Under the pieces are notes generated by a model. The model saw only the letters and a program-made list of their open reading frames with translations. It was not told the DNA's origin and made no database searches. The translations under genes were made by a program, and so were the position numbers. Source: Bacteroidaceae bacterium (lineage in GTDB: Bacteria > Bacteroidota > Bacteroidia > Bacteroidales > Bacteroidaceae). Taken from it: a DNA stretch of 64,000 nt. The stretch covers positions 51,729-115,728 of the forward strand of contig JAFTNZ010000009.1 in NCBI GenBank assembly GCA_017451645.1. The letters are read 5' to 3'. Positions 55,518 through 64,000 of the stretch are shown here, one piece after another; the stretch's first letter is position 1, and every line of letters starts with the position of its first letter.

Positions 55518-56042
55518 ATGCTTAGCAAGAACTTACATGATGCAATCAATGCACAAATCAATGCCGAGTTGTGGTCGGCATACCTCTATCTGGCCATGTC
55601 GCTGGATGCTGAGAACAAAGGATACAAGGGAGTAGCCAACTGGTTCTACGTACAATTCCAAGAAGAGCAGGACCATGCCCGCATCTTCATGAACTACCTG
55701 AACAGCCGCGATGCCAAAGTCACCCTGTTGCCCATCGAAGAGGTGCCCGCACAGTGGGACAACGTGCTCGATATGTTCAAGCAGACACTGGAGCACGAGA
55801 AGAAGGTGACTGCCCTTATCAACAACCTGGCTGCCATTGCCAATGAAGACCGCGACTTTGCCTCTATCAACCGCCTCGTATGGTTTATCGATGAGCAGGT
55901 AGAAGAAGAGGAATCAGCCCGCGACATGATTGCTGCCGTAGAAGCCGTAGAGGGAAACAAATACGGCATGTATATGCTCGACAAGGAGTTGGCCACACGC
56001 ACCTATACACAGGCCTCACCGTTGGCTACTTCGGCTGAATAA
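55518..56042 (+). CDS. ftnA: Non-haem bacterial ferritin
   Basis: This iron-storage protein forms 24-subunit cages and oxidises Fe(II). Its 174 residues form the four-helix bundle. The ferroxidase ligands are present: Glu17 (NAELWSAYLYL), Glu50 and His53 (FQEEQDHARIF), Glu94 (LEHEKKVT), and Gln127 with Glu130 (DEQVEEEESA). It also protects anaerobes from oxidative stress. It is monocistronic between its own promoter and a terminator. Confidence 0.97.
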   Translation: MLSKNLHDAINAQINAELWSAYLYLAMSLDAENKGYKGVANWFYVQFQEEQDHARIFMNYLNSRDAKVTLLPIEEVPAQWDNVLDMFKQTLEHEKKVTALINNLAAIANEDRDFASINRLVWFIDEQVEEEESARDMIAAVEAVEGNKYGMYMLDKELATRTYTQASPLATSAE

Positions 56043-56074
56043 TACCCCTCAAAAAAGAGTTTGGGATAAGCTAA

Positions 56075-56113
56075 AAAGTGCCCCTAACAGATTCATTCTG
56101 ATAGGGGCACTTT
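56075..56113. terminator. Bidirectional terminator between ftnA and korB
   Basis: AAAGTGCCCCTA and TAGGGGCACTTT form a perfect 12-bp stem with a 15-base loop, with T-rich flanks on both strands. The two genes converge here. Confidence 0.86.
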
Positions 56114-56131
56114 CAGTTTCATATAGCGAAA

Positions 56132-57130
56132 TCATTTCACTTCCCAGATGTCGTTGGTCATGAGGAGTTCCTGGAAGTTGTGGTACTTCTTCATGCCGGA
56201 CACCTCGTCGAGCTGTTGGTGAACAGCTTCGTTGTAGGTGGGGGCCTCCACGTCGCGGATGACACCGAGGGCAATGGGGAAGTCGGGACCTTCCATCAGG
56301 GCAAGTTTCATCTGCAGGGTGTTGTCCTGACAGTGGGCATCGTGAACGAGGATGTCCTTCTCGGTGATACCGTTTTCACCCAATTTCACAACCTTCAGGC
56401 CAAAGCCTTCCTGCACGAGGCCGAATTCTTTGTTTTCTCCGAAAATCATGGGCTTGCCATGCTCCAGATAGATGGCGTTTTTGGCGCGACCGGCTGAAGT
56501 ATAGACTGACTCGTGAGTACCATCATTGAAGATGACGCAGTTCTGCAGAATCTCACATACTGAAGCCCCCTTGTGGTTAGCAGCAGCCTTCAGCACTTCT
56601 ACTGTACCGGCAGCATCAGTAGCCACGGCACGGGCAAAGAAGCGTCCACGGGCGCCGAAGCAGAGTTCTGCAGGGCGGAAGGGATCTTCCACCGTGCCAT
56701 AGGGAGACGATTTGCTGACAAAACCACGCGGAGAGGTGGGAGAATATTGTCCCTTGGTGAGTCCATAGATGCGATTGTTGAGCAGGATCATGTTGATGTC
56801 GATGTTACGGCGCACAGCATGGATGAAGTGATTACCACCGATAGCCAATCCGTCACCATCACCGGAAATCTGCCACACGCTCATGTTGGGGTTGGCCACC
56901 TTGAAGCCTGTAGAGATGGCAGCAGCACGACCGTGGATGGTCTGCATGGCATAGGTATTCATATAGTAAGGCAAACGGCTGGAACAACCGATACCTGAAA
57001 TAACTGCTGTTTCGTGGGGAGCAATGCCCAATTCGGCCATTGCCTTGTGCAGCGATGCCAAGAAGAAGTGGTCGCCACAACCCGGACACCAACGAGGTTG
57101 TCCTTTTTTGAAATCTTTTGCACTATACAT
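56132..57130 (-). CDS. korB: 2-oxoglutarate (2-oxoacid):ferredoxin oxidoreductase, beta subunit
   Basis: This TPP-binding subunit of 332 residues, with the alpha subunit, converts 2-oxoglutarate and CoA to succinyl-CoA with reduction of ferredoxin. The start KKGQPRWCPGCGDHFFLASL carries the conserved Cys-Pro-x-Cys, ISGIGCSSRLPYYMNTY follows, and the TPP motif is SGDGDGLAIGGNHFIHAVRR with NN (ILLNNRIYGLTKGQYSPTSP). It lies downstream of korA, separated by repeat element C2. No iron-sulfur subunit gene is adjacent. Confidence 0.94.
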   Translation of the reverse strand: MYSAKDFKKGQPRWCPGCGDHFFLASLHKAMAELGIAPHETAVISGIGCSSRLPYYMNTYAMQTIHGRAAAISTGFKVANPNMSVWQISGDGDGLAIGGNHFIHAVRRNIDINMILLNNRIYGLTKGQYSPTSPRGFVSKSSPYGTVEDPFRPAELCFGARGRFFARAVATDAAGTVEVLKAAANHKGASVCEILQNCVIFNDGTHESVYTSAGRAKNAIYLEHGKPMIFGENKEFGLVQEGFGLKVVKLGENGITEKDILVHDAHCQDNTLQMKLALMEGPDFPIALGVIRDVEAPTYNEAVHQQLDEVSGMKKYHNFQELLMTNDIWEVK

Positions 57131-57148
57131 AGTGGATAATATTTATTT

Positions 57149-57238
57149 AGAACACAGAGACACAAAGACACAGAGGTTTCATACTACTTTAATGTTTTGG
57201 AGATGAGAAAAACTCTGTGTCTCCGTGTCTCTGTGTTC
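57149..57238. repeat. Inverted-repeat element C2
   Basis: Arms 57149-57175 and 57213-57238 are inverted copies with two mismatches. The right arm (from CTCTGTGTCTCCGTGTCTCT) is identical to that of copy C1, and the inner GATGAGAAAAACT is the reverse complement of the C1 interior. It occupies most of the korA-korB gap. Confidence 0.88.
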
Positions 57239-57267
57239 CATAAAACAATACGTATTAAATTGAATCC

Positions 57268-59112
57268 TTATTTAATTATTTCCTCAAATGCTTTTACCAG
57301 TTCGCTGACTACGAACGGTTGTCCCTTCACCTCATTGTACTGATACGGTACGAAACCATCGGCTTTCATGCGGAGGTATCCGGCAAACTGTCCGAGGTTT
57401 TGTTCGGCCACGACGACCTTGGGATACTTCTTCAGTACTTCGGCGGTGTTCTTGGGCAGCGGGTTGAGGTGAGTGAAGTGAGCCAATGCCACCTTCTTGC
57501 CACTCTGGTTCATCTCCTGCATGGCCGAATAGAGATGTCCGTACGTTCCACCGAAACCGACAATCAACAGGTCTGCATCGTCGGCACAACCTTCTACCTT
57601 CACATCGGGTACAGGGATACGTTCTACCTTCTCGGCACGGAGACGGCACATGAGGTCGTGGTTGTCGGGAGCCGTAGAGATAGCACCCGTCTTGCTGTCC
57701 TTCTCCAATCCACCGAGGATGTGAGTGTAACCTTCCTGTCCGGGGATGGCCCAATAGCGTACGCTTGTCTCGGGATTGCGCTGATAGGGAGTATAGTTGT
57801 CCTTCATCTCGGGAGTGACGTAAGGAGGATTGATGGCGGGATAGCAGTCCAAGTCGGGCAATTTCCAAGCTCCAGAACCGTTAGCAACGAAAGCATCAGT
57901 AAGCAACACCACGGGAGTCATATGTTCGAGGGCCATCTTACAAGCATCGTAAGCGGCATCGAAGCACTGAGTAGGCGATGCAGCGGCAATCACCGGCATG
58001 GGCGACTCACCATTACGTCCGAAAAGAGCTTGCAACAAGTCGGTCTGCTCGCTCTTGGTGGGGAGTCCGGTAGAAGGACCTCCACGCTGCACATTCACCA
58101 CCACCAAGGGAAGTTCGGTGATAACAGCCAAGTTCATTGCTTCGCTCTTGAGGCAGACACCGGGACCTGATGTAGAAGTCACAGCCAATGCTCCGGCAAA
58201 GGCAGCACCCACAGAGGTGGCACATCCGGCAATCTCATCCTCGCATTGTACGGTGGTCACGCCCAAAGACTTGTGCTTGGCCAGTTCGTGCAAGATGTCC
58301 GTAGCTGGTGTGATGGGGTACGAACCAAGGAAGAGGCGAAGACCTGCTTTCTCGGCAGCGGCAATAAGTCCGTAGGCCGTGGCCTTGTTTCCGCTGATGT
58401 CCATATACTTGCCCGGTACTTTCACGGTAGTCTCTACCTTATAAGTATGATCTACCGAAGCGTGGGTGTTGTGTCCGTAGTCGTAGCCTGCACGGATAAC
58501 CTTGATATTGGCTTCAGCAATAGCGGGCTTTTTGGCAAACTTCTCGCGCAGATAATTCTCTGCTATAGCAAGGTCGCGGTTGAAGAGCCAGCATACCAAA
58601 CCGAGAGCAAACATGTTGCGGCACTTCAGCATGGCCTTGTTGTCCATGCCTGTGTCAGCCAGACAATCTTTCACCATCTGTGTGATGGGGGCGGCAATCA
58701 CATCCTGCTTGATGCCCATTTCGGCAATGGGGTCTTCGGTCTGGAAAGCGGCCTTCTCCAAATCGCTTTTCTTGAAACTGTCCGTATCAATGATGATGCA
58801 GGCCGTGGGCTTTGCAAACTTATATTGAGTCTTCAAAGCGGCAGCATTCATAGCTACCAACACATCGCACTGGTCACCGGGAGTAAACACTTTACTTGCA
58901 CCGATGTGCACCTGAAATCCCGACACACCTGTAAGTGAACCTTGCGGAGCACGGATGTCCGCCGGATAGTCGGGGAACGTACTGATGTCGTTGCCTACCG
59001 TGGCCGACACCGTAGAGAATATGTTTCCGGCCAACTGCATTCCATCGCCGGAATCGCCTGAGAAACGGACTACCACTTGGTCCAGTTCCTTGACTTTCAT
59101 TTCATTTGCCAT
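57268..59112 (-). CDS. korA: 2-oxoglutarate (2-oxoacid):ferredoxin oxidoreductase, fused gamma-alpha subunit
   Basis: This 614-residue protein combines the gamma domain (about 1-190, VVRFSGDSGDGMQLAGNIFS) with the alpha domain (about 220-614, ATAYGLIAAAEKAGLRLFLG, SYPITPATDILHELAKH). The TSTSGPGVCLKSEAMNLAV motif of the pyrimidine/CoA-handling loop and the TKSEQTDLLQALFGRNGESP region are conserved. It is the first gene of the korAB pair, with its own promoter. It provides reduced ferredoxin and a TCA-cycle step in the anaerobic metabolism of the host. Confidence 0.94.
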   Translation of the reverse strand: MANEMKVKELDQVVVRFSGDSGDGMQLAGNIFSTVSATVGNDISTFPDYPADIRAPQGSLTGVSGFQVHIGASKVFTPGDQCDVLVAMNAAALKTQYKFAKPTACIIIDTDSFKKSDLEKAAFQTEDPIAEMGIKQDVIAAPITQMVKDCLADTGMDNKAMLKCRNMFALGLVCWLFNRDLAIAENYLREKFAKKPAIAEANIKVIRAGYDYGHNTHASVDHTYKVETTVKVPGKYMDISGNKATAYGLIAAAEKAGLRLFLGSYPITPATDILHELAKHKSLGVTTVQCEDEIAGCATSVGAAFAGALAVTSTSGPGVCLKSEAMNLAVITELPLVVVNVQRGGPSTGLPTKSEQTDLLQALFGRNGESPMPVIAAASPTQCFDAAYDACKMALEHMTPVVLLTDAFVANGSGAWKLPDLDCYPAINPPYVTPEMKDNYTPYQRNPETSVRYWAIPGQEGYTHILGGLEKDSKTGAISTAPDNHDLMCRLRAEKVERIPVPDVKVEGCADDADLLIVGFGGTYGHLYSAMQEMNQSGKKVALAHFTHLNPLPKNTAEVLKKYPKVVVAEQNLGQFAGYLRMKADGFVPYQYNEVKGQPFVVSELVKAFEEIIK

Positions 59113-59185
59113 ATATCTGAATTTATTAGTTTTTTCGTTTTCTAATTATGAATTCTACTACCCACTCGTAGCTCACTAACGGGCC

Positions 59186-59217
59186 GCAAAGTTCGGAAGA
59201 TTTCGCGATATAGCAAA
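59186..59217 (-). promoter_or_regulatory. Promoter of korAB
   Basis: On the - strand TTTG (59214-59217) is followed after 19 bases by GAACTTTG (59187-59194), one mismatch to TAnnTTTG. The leader before the korA start is about 70 bases. Confidence 0.6.
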
Positions 59218-59348
59218 ACTTTTTCTATAGAATCTTTTGTTTTTAAAGCAAAATGATAGTCTTTTATTAAATTTATCGTTCATTTTGAAAGGAGAATTTA
59301 ATAATTATATTTTAAATCTAATCCATGATAGGAATAATTATAACGTTT

Positions 59349-59381
59349 TTCGATTTTTAAAAGAATTCTTCTTAACTTTGC
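59349..59381 (+). promoter_or_regulatory. Promoter of the GH30 gene
   Basis: TAACTTTGC (59373-59381) is a perfect -7 box, and TTCG (59349-59352) is a one-mismatch -33 box at a spacing of 20. The predicted leader is about 24 bases. Confidence 0.68.
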
Positions 59382-59407
59382 ACAACCATAATATAGGAAT
59401 AATTATC

Positions 59408-60919
59408 ATGAAAAGAATTCTTTCAACAATGTTGATGGCTGTGATGCTGAGTACTGCGAGCACCGGAGCATGGGCACAACGAGTAGTGACATACAGCACC
59501 ACTGAGGGTGCAGAGTGGGAGCAGGGAAAGGCAAGCCTTGCCAATAAACCAGAGGGCGTCACTGTGGTGAGCCTCAACGGCGATGAGGAGGGAGTGGCCT
59601 TCCGCGCTTGGGGAACCACCTTTAACGAGCTGGACTGGGATGCCTTCAATCTGCTGACACGTAATGAACAGGACGAAGTGATGCACAACCTGTTTGCCCC
59701 GACTGGAGATTTGCATTTCACTCATGGCCGCGTATCGATGAATGCCAACGACTATGCCCGCTCGTGGTACAGTTGCGACGATGTGGTAGGTGACCTCGGA
59801 TTGCGCCACTTCAACATAGAACGTGACAAGCGCAATATCATCCCCTTGGCGAGGGCAGCACAGAAATACTGTCCTCAGTTGCAACTCTTCATGAGCCCGT
59901 GGAGCCCACCAACGTGGATGAAGATAAACCAGGACTATCCCGTAGTACCTAACCAGCACAACACGATGGACCCACGACAGGGATACCTGCTGTATATGGA
60001 CGACGGACGTGCGCTGAACCCCGATGAGATGAAACTTCTCGGCGACCGCAACGGAGTGTTCCCCCGTCGCTTGGCTTCGCAGGACTTCTTCATACAAGAC
60101 CCACGTTACCTGCAATGCTATGCCGAGATGTTCTGCCGCTTCATCGACCTTTACGCTGAGCAGGGACTTCCCATTACCAAAGTAATGTATCAGAACGAAG
60201 CTTACTCCTATACTCCCTATCCTGGTTGTGCCTGGACGGCTGAAGGAACCTTGCGTTTTAACAACGAATATTTGGCTCCTACTTTGGCTAAACACCACCC
60301 CGAAGTGGAACTGTGGATAGGGACATTCAACACAAACCGGTTGGATTACGTAGAGAAGATTTTGGATGACCCCACCTTGCAGAAGAACATAAAAGGAGTG
60401 GGTACCCAATGGGAATGCCGCAACAACCTGCCCCAGTTGCGCAAGCGCTACCCCAACCTCCGCTTCATGCAATCGGAAAGTGAGTGCGGCAACGGTTCAA
60501 TGGACTGGGCTGCAGGCGAGCATACCTTCTTCCTGCTTTCGGACAATTTGGGTAATGGATGCGACGAGTACTACAACTGGAACTTCATTCTCACCGACAG
60601 CGGCGAATCACCTTGGGGATGGAAACAGAATGCCTTGATACAGGTAGACAGCAAAACGCGCCAGATGCGCTACACAGCCGAGTACTTTGCCTACAAGCAC
60701 TTCAGCCACTTCATCACCCCGGGCACACAGATGGTAGGCTATGCCGGGCGCGACTACAGCCGCACACCCATCGTTGTCTTCCGTACCACCGAAGGAGGCT
60801 ATATCGTCACTGCCGGCAACTTCACCGACCAACCGCATAAGGCCAACGTAAGAATAGGGAAGAAGTTCCTTAACATTCAGACTGCCCCACACTCCTTCAA
60901 TACATTTGTGATGAAATAA
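59408..60919 (+). CDS. Secreted glycoside hydrolase family 30 enzyme
   Basis: This exported beta-glycosidase has 503 residues. The signal peptide (MKRILSTMLMAVMLSTASTG, cut after AWAQ) fixes the start at 59408; upstream in-frame sequence overlaps the promoter. The (beta/alpha)8 barrel follows with LFMSPWSPPTWMKINQDYPV, acid/base Glu264 in YQNEAYSYTPYPGC, and nucleophile Glu357 or Glu359 in MQSESECGNGSMDW. A C-terminal beta domain (about 430-503, FSHFITPGTQMVGYAGRDYS) completes the GH30 fold. Members cleave glucosylceramide, beta-1,6-glucan, xylan or fucosides; the substrate cannot be told here. Confidence 0.9.
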   Translation: MKRILSTMLMAVMLSTASTGAWAQRVVTYSTTEGAEWEQGKASLANKPEGVTVVSLNGDEEGVAFRAWGTTFNELDWDAFNLLTRNEQDEVMHNLFAPTGDLHFTHGRVSMNANDYARSWYSCDDVVGDLGLRHFNIERDKRNIIPLARAAQKYCPQLQLFMSPWSPPTWMKINQDYPVVPNQHNTMDPRQGYLLYMDDGRALNPDEMKLLGDRNGVFPRRLASQDFFIQDPRYLQCYAEMFCRFIDLYAEQGLPITKVMYQNEAYSYTPYPGCAWTAEGTLRFNNEYLAPTLAKHHPEVELWIGTFNTNRLDYVEKILDDPTLQKNIKGVGTQWECRNNLPQLRKRYPNLRFMQSESECGNGSMDWAAGEHTFFLLSDNLGNGCDEYYNWNFILTDSGESPWGWKQNALIQVDSKTRQMRYTAEYFAYKHFSHFITPGTQMVGYAGRDYSRTPIVVFRTTEGGYIVTAGNFTDQPHKANVRIGKKFLNIQTAPHSFNTFVMK

Positions 60920-60939
60920 AGACCTTTGGATACAAAAAA

Positions 60940-61004
60940 TCAGGCATGAGCTGCGCGATACACGAACTATTCCATCCGTATCAGCGCGCGCAGCCCGCGC
61001 CTGA
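60940..61004. terminator. Stem-loop between convergent GH30 and waaA genes
   Basis: TCAGGC pairs with GCCTGA and, inside, GCTGCGCG pairs with CGCGCAGC. Only weak T-runs flank it, so it may be a transcription barrier or a repeat remnant. Confidence 0.5.
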
Positions 61005-61016
61005 GCTTTATAATAC

Positions 61017-62240
61017 TCATTCTCCAAAGTGAATGGCCTGTATCACTGCATCGGAAGCTCCGGCATTACGGCAGACGTATTCACCAGCTTTACGTCCGGT
61101 CTCTACCAGTCGCCGGTGGTCGGTCAACAAGCCATCGAGCAGTACAGAAAAGTCTGCGTAATCGTGCACTTCGAATCCCCCTCCCTCTGCTATCAGAGCA
61201 CGAGCTTCACGGAAACGTTGGTTATTGGGTCCGAACAACACCGGTATGCCATAGACAGCAGCCTCCAGCACATTGTGTATGCCTACACCAAATCCACCGC
61301 CCACATAAGCCACTTCACCATAGCGGTAGATGGACGAGAGCAGACCGTAGCAGTCGATAATCAGACAATCGACGGCGGACAGGTCAGTGCCATCAGCTTG
61401 CGTATAGCGCACATAAGGGCGATGAAGTTTGCCGATGATTTCCTCGATGTGTGTATCGTTCACAACATGGGGGGCAATAATCAGTTTCATCTCCGGATGA
61501 TTGTTGAAATAGTCGATGAAAAGATCTTCATCCGGTTGCCAGGAACTGCCGGCTACAAGCACAAGCGAATCGCCCTTGAAATGCTCCACCAAAGGCAAAT
61601 GTTTGGCCGCTTGGTTAATCTCCAACACACGATCGAAGCGGGTGTCTCCCACCACGGTAGCATTGGTGATGCCACGCGAAGCCAACAAGCGGATTGACTC
61701 TTCATTCTGTACAAAGAAGTGGGTGATACGGGTAAGCACCTTGTAATACTGTCCGCCATACCAACGGAAAAAGACCTGATTGGGACGGAAGATGGAAGAG
61801 ACGCTATAAGTGGGGATACCCCGGCGTTGGAGTCCCTTCATATAGTTCTGCCAAAACTCGTACTTGATGAAAAAGGCCATGGACGGACGGGCCAAGTCGA
61901 GGAAACGACGCACATTGCGCGGTGTGTCGAAAGGCAGGTAGCAGATGACATCGGCTCCTTCGTAATTCTTGCGCACCTCGTATCCCGATGGGGAGAAGAA
62001 GGTGAGCAGAATCTTGTATTGGGGGTGTGCCTTGCGGATACGCTCCATCAGCGGGCGTCCCTGCTCGAACTCGCCCAACGAGGCGGCATGAAACCACAGG
62101 TACTGGCTATCCTTGTCGATGCCCTGGCGCAAGATGTCGAAAACCTGTTTGTGCCCCTTACGCATCAGCTTGACCTTCTTGCTGAAGAGGCCAACGAACT
62201 TGACGGCCAGCAGGTATAGATAAATGGCTAAGTTGTACAT
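61017..62240 (-). CDS. waaA: 3-deoxy-D-manno-octulosonic acid (Kdo) transferase
   Basis: This inner-membrane enzyme adds Kdo to the lipid A precursor. Its 407 residues have a short N-terminal hydrophobic anchor (MYNLAIYLYLLAVKFVGLFS). The GT-B fold carries the N-terminal motif LWFHAASLGEFEQGRPLMER with the essential Glu, the CMP-Kdo region VGDTRFDRVLEI, and GGGFGVGIHNVLEAAVYGIP at the C-terminus. Length and motifs are standard. It is followed on the same strand (downstream in transcription) by a stem-loop. Confidence 0.96.
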   Translation of the reverse strand: MYNLAIYLYLLAVKFVGLFSKKVKLMRKGHKQVFDILRQGIDKDSQYLWFHAASLGEFEQGRPLMERIRKAHPQYKILLTFFSPSGYEVRKNYEGADVICYLPFDTPRNVRRFLDLARPSMAFFIKYEFWQNYMKGLQRRGIPTYSVSSIFRPNQVFFRWYGGQYYKVLTRITHFFVQNEESIRLLASRGITNATVVGDTRFDRVLEINQAAKHLPLVEHFKGDSLVLVAGSSWQPDEDLFIDYFNNHPEMKLIIAPHVVNDTHIEEIIGKLHRPYVRYTQADGTDLSAVDCLIIDCYGLLSSIYRYGEVAYVGGGFGVGIHNVLEAAVYGIPVLFGPNNQRFREARALIAEGGGFEVHDYADFSVLLDGLLTDHRRLVETGRKAGEYVCRNAGASDAVIQAIHFGE

Positions 62241-62248
62241 AACTTCAA

Positions 62249-62340
62249 TTCTAAATTATGGATTATGAATTATGAGTAAAACCCTGTATTTCCAAGAAGT
62301 CCCACACACAATTCATAATTCAAAATTCATAATTCATAAT
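62249..62340. repeat. AT-rich inverted repeat between waaA and gltX
   Basis: Left segment (62249-62275, AAATTATGGATTATGAATTA) and right segment (62304-62340, built of CATAATTCAT-type repeats) are inverted and imperfect. The right arm ends at the gltX stop. It may form a stem-loop that ends the gltX message. Confidence 0.7.
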
Positions 62341-63902
62341 CAAGCAAGTATTGCTACGGCTTTGCGCATACGGCTGACAGTCTCCTCCTTGCCGAGGAAA
62401 GCAGCCAGTTCATACATATCGGGACCCTGACCGGTGCCTACGAGGCATACGCGCCAAGGATTCCAAGGCTTCTTCTCGCCAGCCTCTGCCCAAGTATCTA
62501 CAGCCTGCTTCAATGACTCCACGGAGAAGTCGGTCAAGCCTTCGAGCAGGTCGGCCAACTCGGTCATTTCGGCGGCCGTTCCCTCTTTCCAATTCTTGCG
62601 GATGAACTTGTCGCCCTCTTTATCATAGGCCTGAGGAGCGAGGAAGAAGAAGTCGCAAAGCGGCCATAGGTCGCTGACGAAGCTGACGTTGCGTTTCTTC
62701 TTGTTGCCTAACTTGTCGGTATATTCCACCACCTTCTGCTTCATCATGGCCACCACCTGTGCCTCGCGCTCGGGAGTGGATTCGATACCGTTGGCACGCA
62801 AAATCTTGTCGAACTCAGGTGTCCAGTCCATATCGGCCTGACGGAGCAGGTACTGATGATTGAACCAGATGCCCTTGACATAGTCGAAACGGGCACCGCT
62901 CTTGGAGCACTTGCTGAGGTCGAAGAGGCTGACCATCTCGTCAAGCGACATGATTTCCTGATCGTTGCCGGGATTCCATCCGAGCAGTGCCAAGAAATTG
63001 ATGACAGCTTCGGGCAGATAACCTGTCTCGCGGTAACCCGAAGAGACTTCACCGGTCTTGGGGTCGTGCCACTCAAGGGGGAAGACAGGGAAACCGAGCT
63101 TGTCACCATCACGCTTGGAGAGTTTGCCGTTACCCTCTGGCTTGAGCAGAAGGGGCAGGTGGGCAAAACGGGGCATGGTGTCCTCCCAACCGAAAGCACG
63201 GTAGAGAAGCACATGCAGAGGAGCCGAAGGAAGCCACTCTTCACCACGGATAACGTGAGAAACCTCCATCAAGTGGTCATCGACAATGTTGGCCAAATGG
63301 TAGGTGGGCAGTTCGTCGGCAGACTTATAAAGCACCTTGTCATCAAGGATGGACGAATTGATGACCACATCGCCACGGATAAGGTCATCCACATGCACCT
63401 CCTCGCCCGGCTGGATAAGGAAGCGCACCACATACTGATGTCCCTCAGCCAAGAGGCGATCAACTTCCTCCTTAGGCAAGGCCAGGGAGTTGCGCATCGA
63501 CATACGGGTAGAAGCGTCGTACTGGAAATTCTGCACCTCGGCACGCTTGGCATCCAACTCCTCAGGAGTATCAAAAGCCATGTATGCCTTGCCTGCATCG
63601 AGAAGCACCTTCACGTACTGCTTATAGATATCGCGTCGTTCGCTCTGACGGTAAGGACCATAGTTGCCACCGAAACTGACACCTTCGTCGAACTTGATGC
63701 CAAGCCATTTGAATGATTCGATAATATATTCCTCGGCACCGGGGACAAAACGGTTGGAGTCGGTATCCTCGATACGGAAAATGAATTCGCCACCATGCTG
63801 ACGGGCGAACAAATAATTATATAACGCTGTGCGTACACCTCCAATATGCAACGCACCGGTAGGGCTCGGGGCAAAGCGCACCCTCACTTTTCTGTCTGTC
63901 AT
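62340..63902 (-). CDS. gltX: Glutamyl-tRNA synthetase
   Basis: This class I aminoacyl-tRNA synthetase of 520 residues charges tRNA-Glu. The ATG at 63902 gives [20 protein letters not shown], the family start with the HIGH-type signature (ALHIGG) at its proper place; the upstream in-frame stretch lies over the promoter. The KMSKS-type loop reads GKLSKRDGD near residue 260. The anticodon-binding region is C-terminal, about 370-520. It probably also supplies Glu-tRNA for tetrapyrrole synthesis where that route exists. Confidence 0.97.
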   Translation of the reverse strand: MTDRKVRVRFAPSPTGALHIGGVRTALYNYLFARQHGGEFIFRIEDTDSNRFVPGAEEYIIESFKWLGIKFDEGVSFGGNYGPYRQSERRDIYKQYVKVLLDAGKAYMAFDTPEELDAKRAEVQNFQYDASTRMSMRNSLALPKEEVDRLLAEGHQYVVRFLIQPGEEVHVDDLIRGDVVINSSILDDKVLYKSADELPTYHLANIVDDHLMEVSHVIRGEEWLPSAPLHVLLYRAFGWEDTMPRFAHLPLLLKPEGNGKLSKRDGDKLGFPVFPLEWHDPKTGEVSSGYRETGYLPEAVINFLALLGWNPGNDQEIMSLDEMVSLFDLSKCSKSGARFDYVKGIWFNHQYLLRQADMDWTPEFDKILRANGIESTPEREAQVVAMMKQKVVEYTDKLGNKKKRNVSFVSDLWPLCDFFFLAPQAYDKEGDKFIRKNWKEGTAAEMTELADLLEGLTDFSVESLKQAVDTWAEAGEKKPWNPWRVCLVGTGQGPDMYELAAFLGKEETVSRMRKAVAILA

Positions 63903-63926
63903 AACAAAGATTCGTATAAAATTTCG

Positions 63927-63935
63927 GCAAAAATA
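63927..63935 (-). promoter_or_regulatory. Putative -7 promoter element of gltX
   Basis: On the - strand TATTTTTGC matches TAnnTTTG. No clear TTTG box is seen 19-21 bases upstream. The predicted leader is about 20 bases. Confidence 0.55.
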
Positions 63936-64000
63936 CAGTTTTTTCCTGAAATAGAGTAAAAAAACAAGCAGAAGTAAGCGTTTATAGTCCAAAAAGAGAA

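Overview
The window comes from a member of the order Bacteroidales (Bacteroidota), probably a gut Bacteroidaceae or Prevotellaceae species. The evidence is a SusC/SusD pair, promoters of the TTTG / TAnnTTTG type instead of E. coli -35/-10 boxes, few Shine-Dalgarno motifs, the order rpsL-rpsG-fusA-rpsJ...secY-map-infA-rpmJ-rpsM-rpsK-rpsD-rpoA-rplQ, a DUF3467 protein, and many lipoproteins. I could not fix the genus. No rRNA, tRNA, CRISPR array or transposase was recognised.

Layout. (1) 1-7304, + strand: the end of a polysaccharide utilisation locus (partial susC, susD, a surface lipoprotein) followed by a secreted PL1 pectate lyase. (2) 7345-17003, + strand: an efflux operon (adaptor, two FtsX-type permeases, ABC ATPase, TolC-like channel) with its own NtrC-type response regulator and histidine kinase. 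It is preceded by a sigma-54 type -24/-12 promoter and four tandem 21-bp palindromic units. GC-rich inverted repeats sit at three of its gene junctions. (3) 17126-21106, - strand: a second PL1 lyase and a tandem GH43 enzyme, transcribed away from metY. (4) 21226-24963: metY, a BatD/vWA hybrid protein and a glycine-zipper lipoprotein. (5) 25086-43200, - strand: the complete str-S10-spc-alpha ribosomal supercluster with fusA, secY, map, infA and rpoA. (6) 43928-47855, + strand: a TolC/HlyD/MFS efflux operon. (7) 47931-50602, - strand: a DUF3467 gene and dnaG, the latter with an in-frame insert built of repeats. (8) 50603-53279: an accessory islet with a large palindromic element, a candidate structured RNA, two unknown genes and three 23-bp tandem repeats. 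(9) 53280-64000: ribokinase and sugar transporter, ferritin, korAB, a GH30 hydrolase, waaA and gltX.

How the genes work together. The Sus proteins, two PL1 lyases, GH43 and GH30 fit breakdown and uptake of pectin- or arabinan/xylan-containing glycans. The rbsK/transporter pair handles a pentose. KorAB and ferritin belong to anaerobic central carbon and iron metabolism. The efflux operon looks self-regulated: kinase and activator are its last genes, and its promoter and upstream repeats are of the kind such activators use.

The best candidates for new biology are the sigma-54/21-bp array in front of the efflux operon, the multi-helix RNA at about 51443-51710, and a GC-rich repeat family that occurs between operon genes, supplies the start of tolC, and lies in frame inside dnaG.
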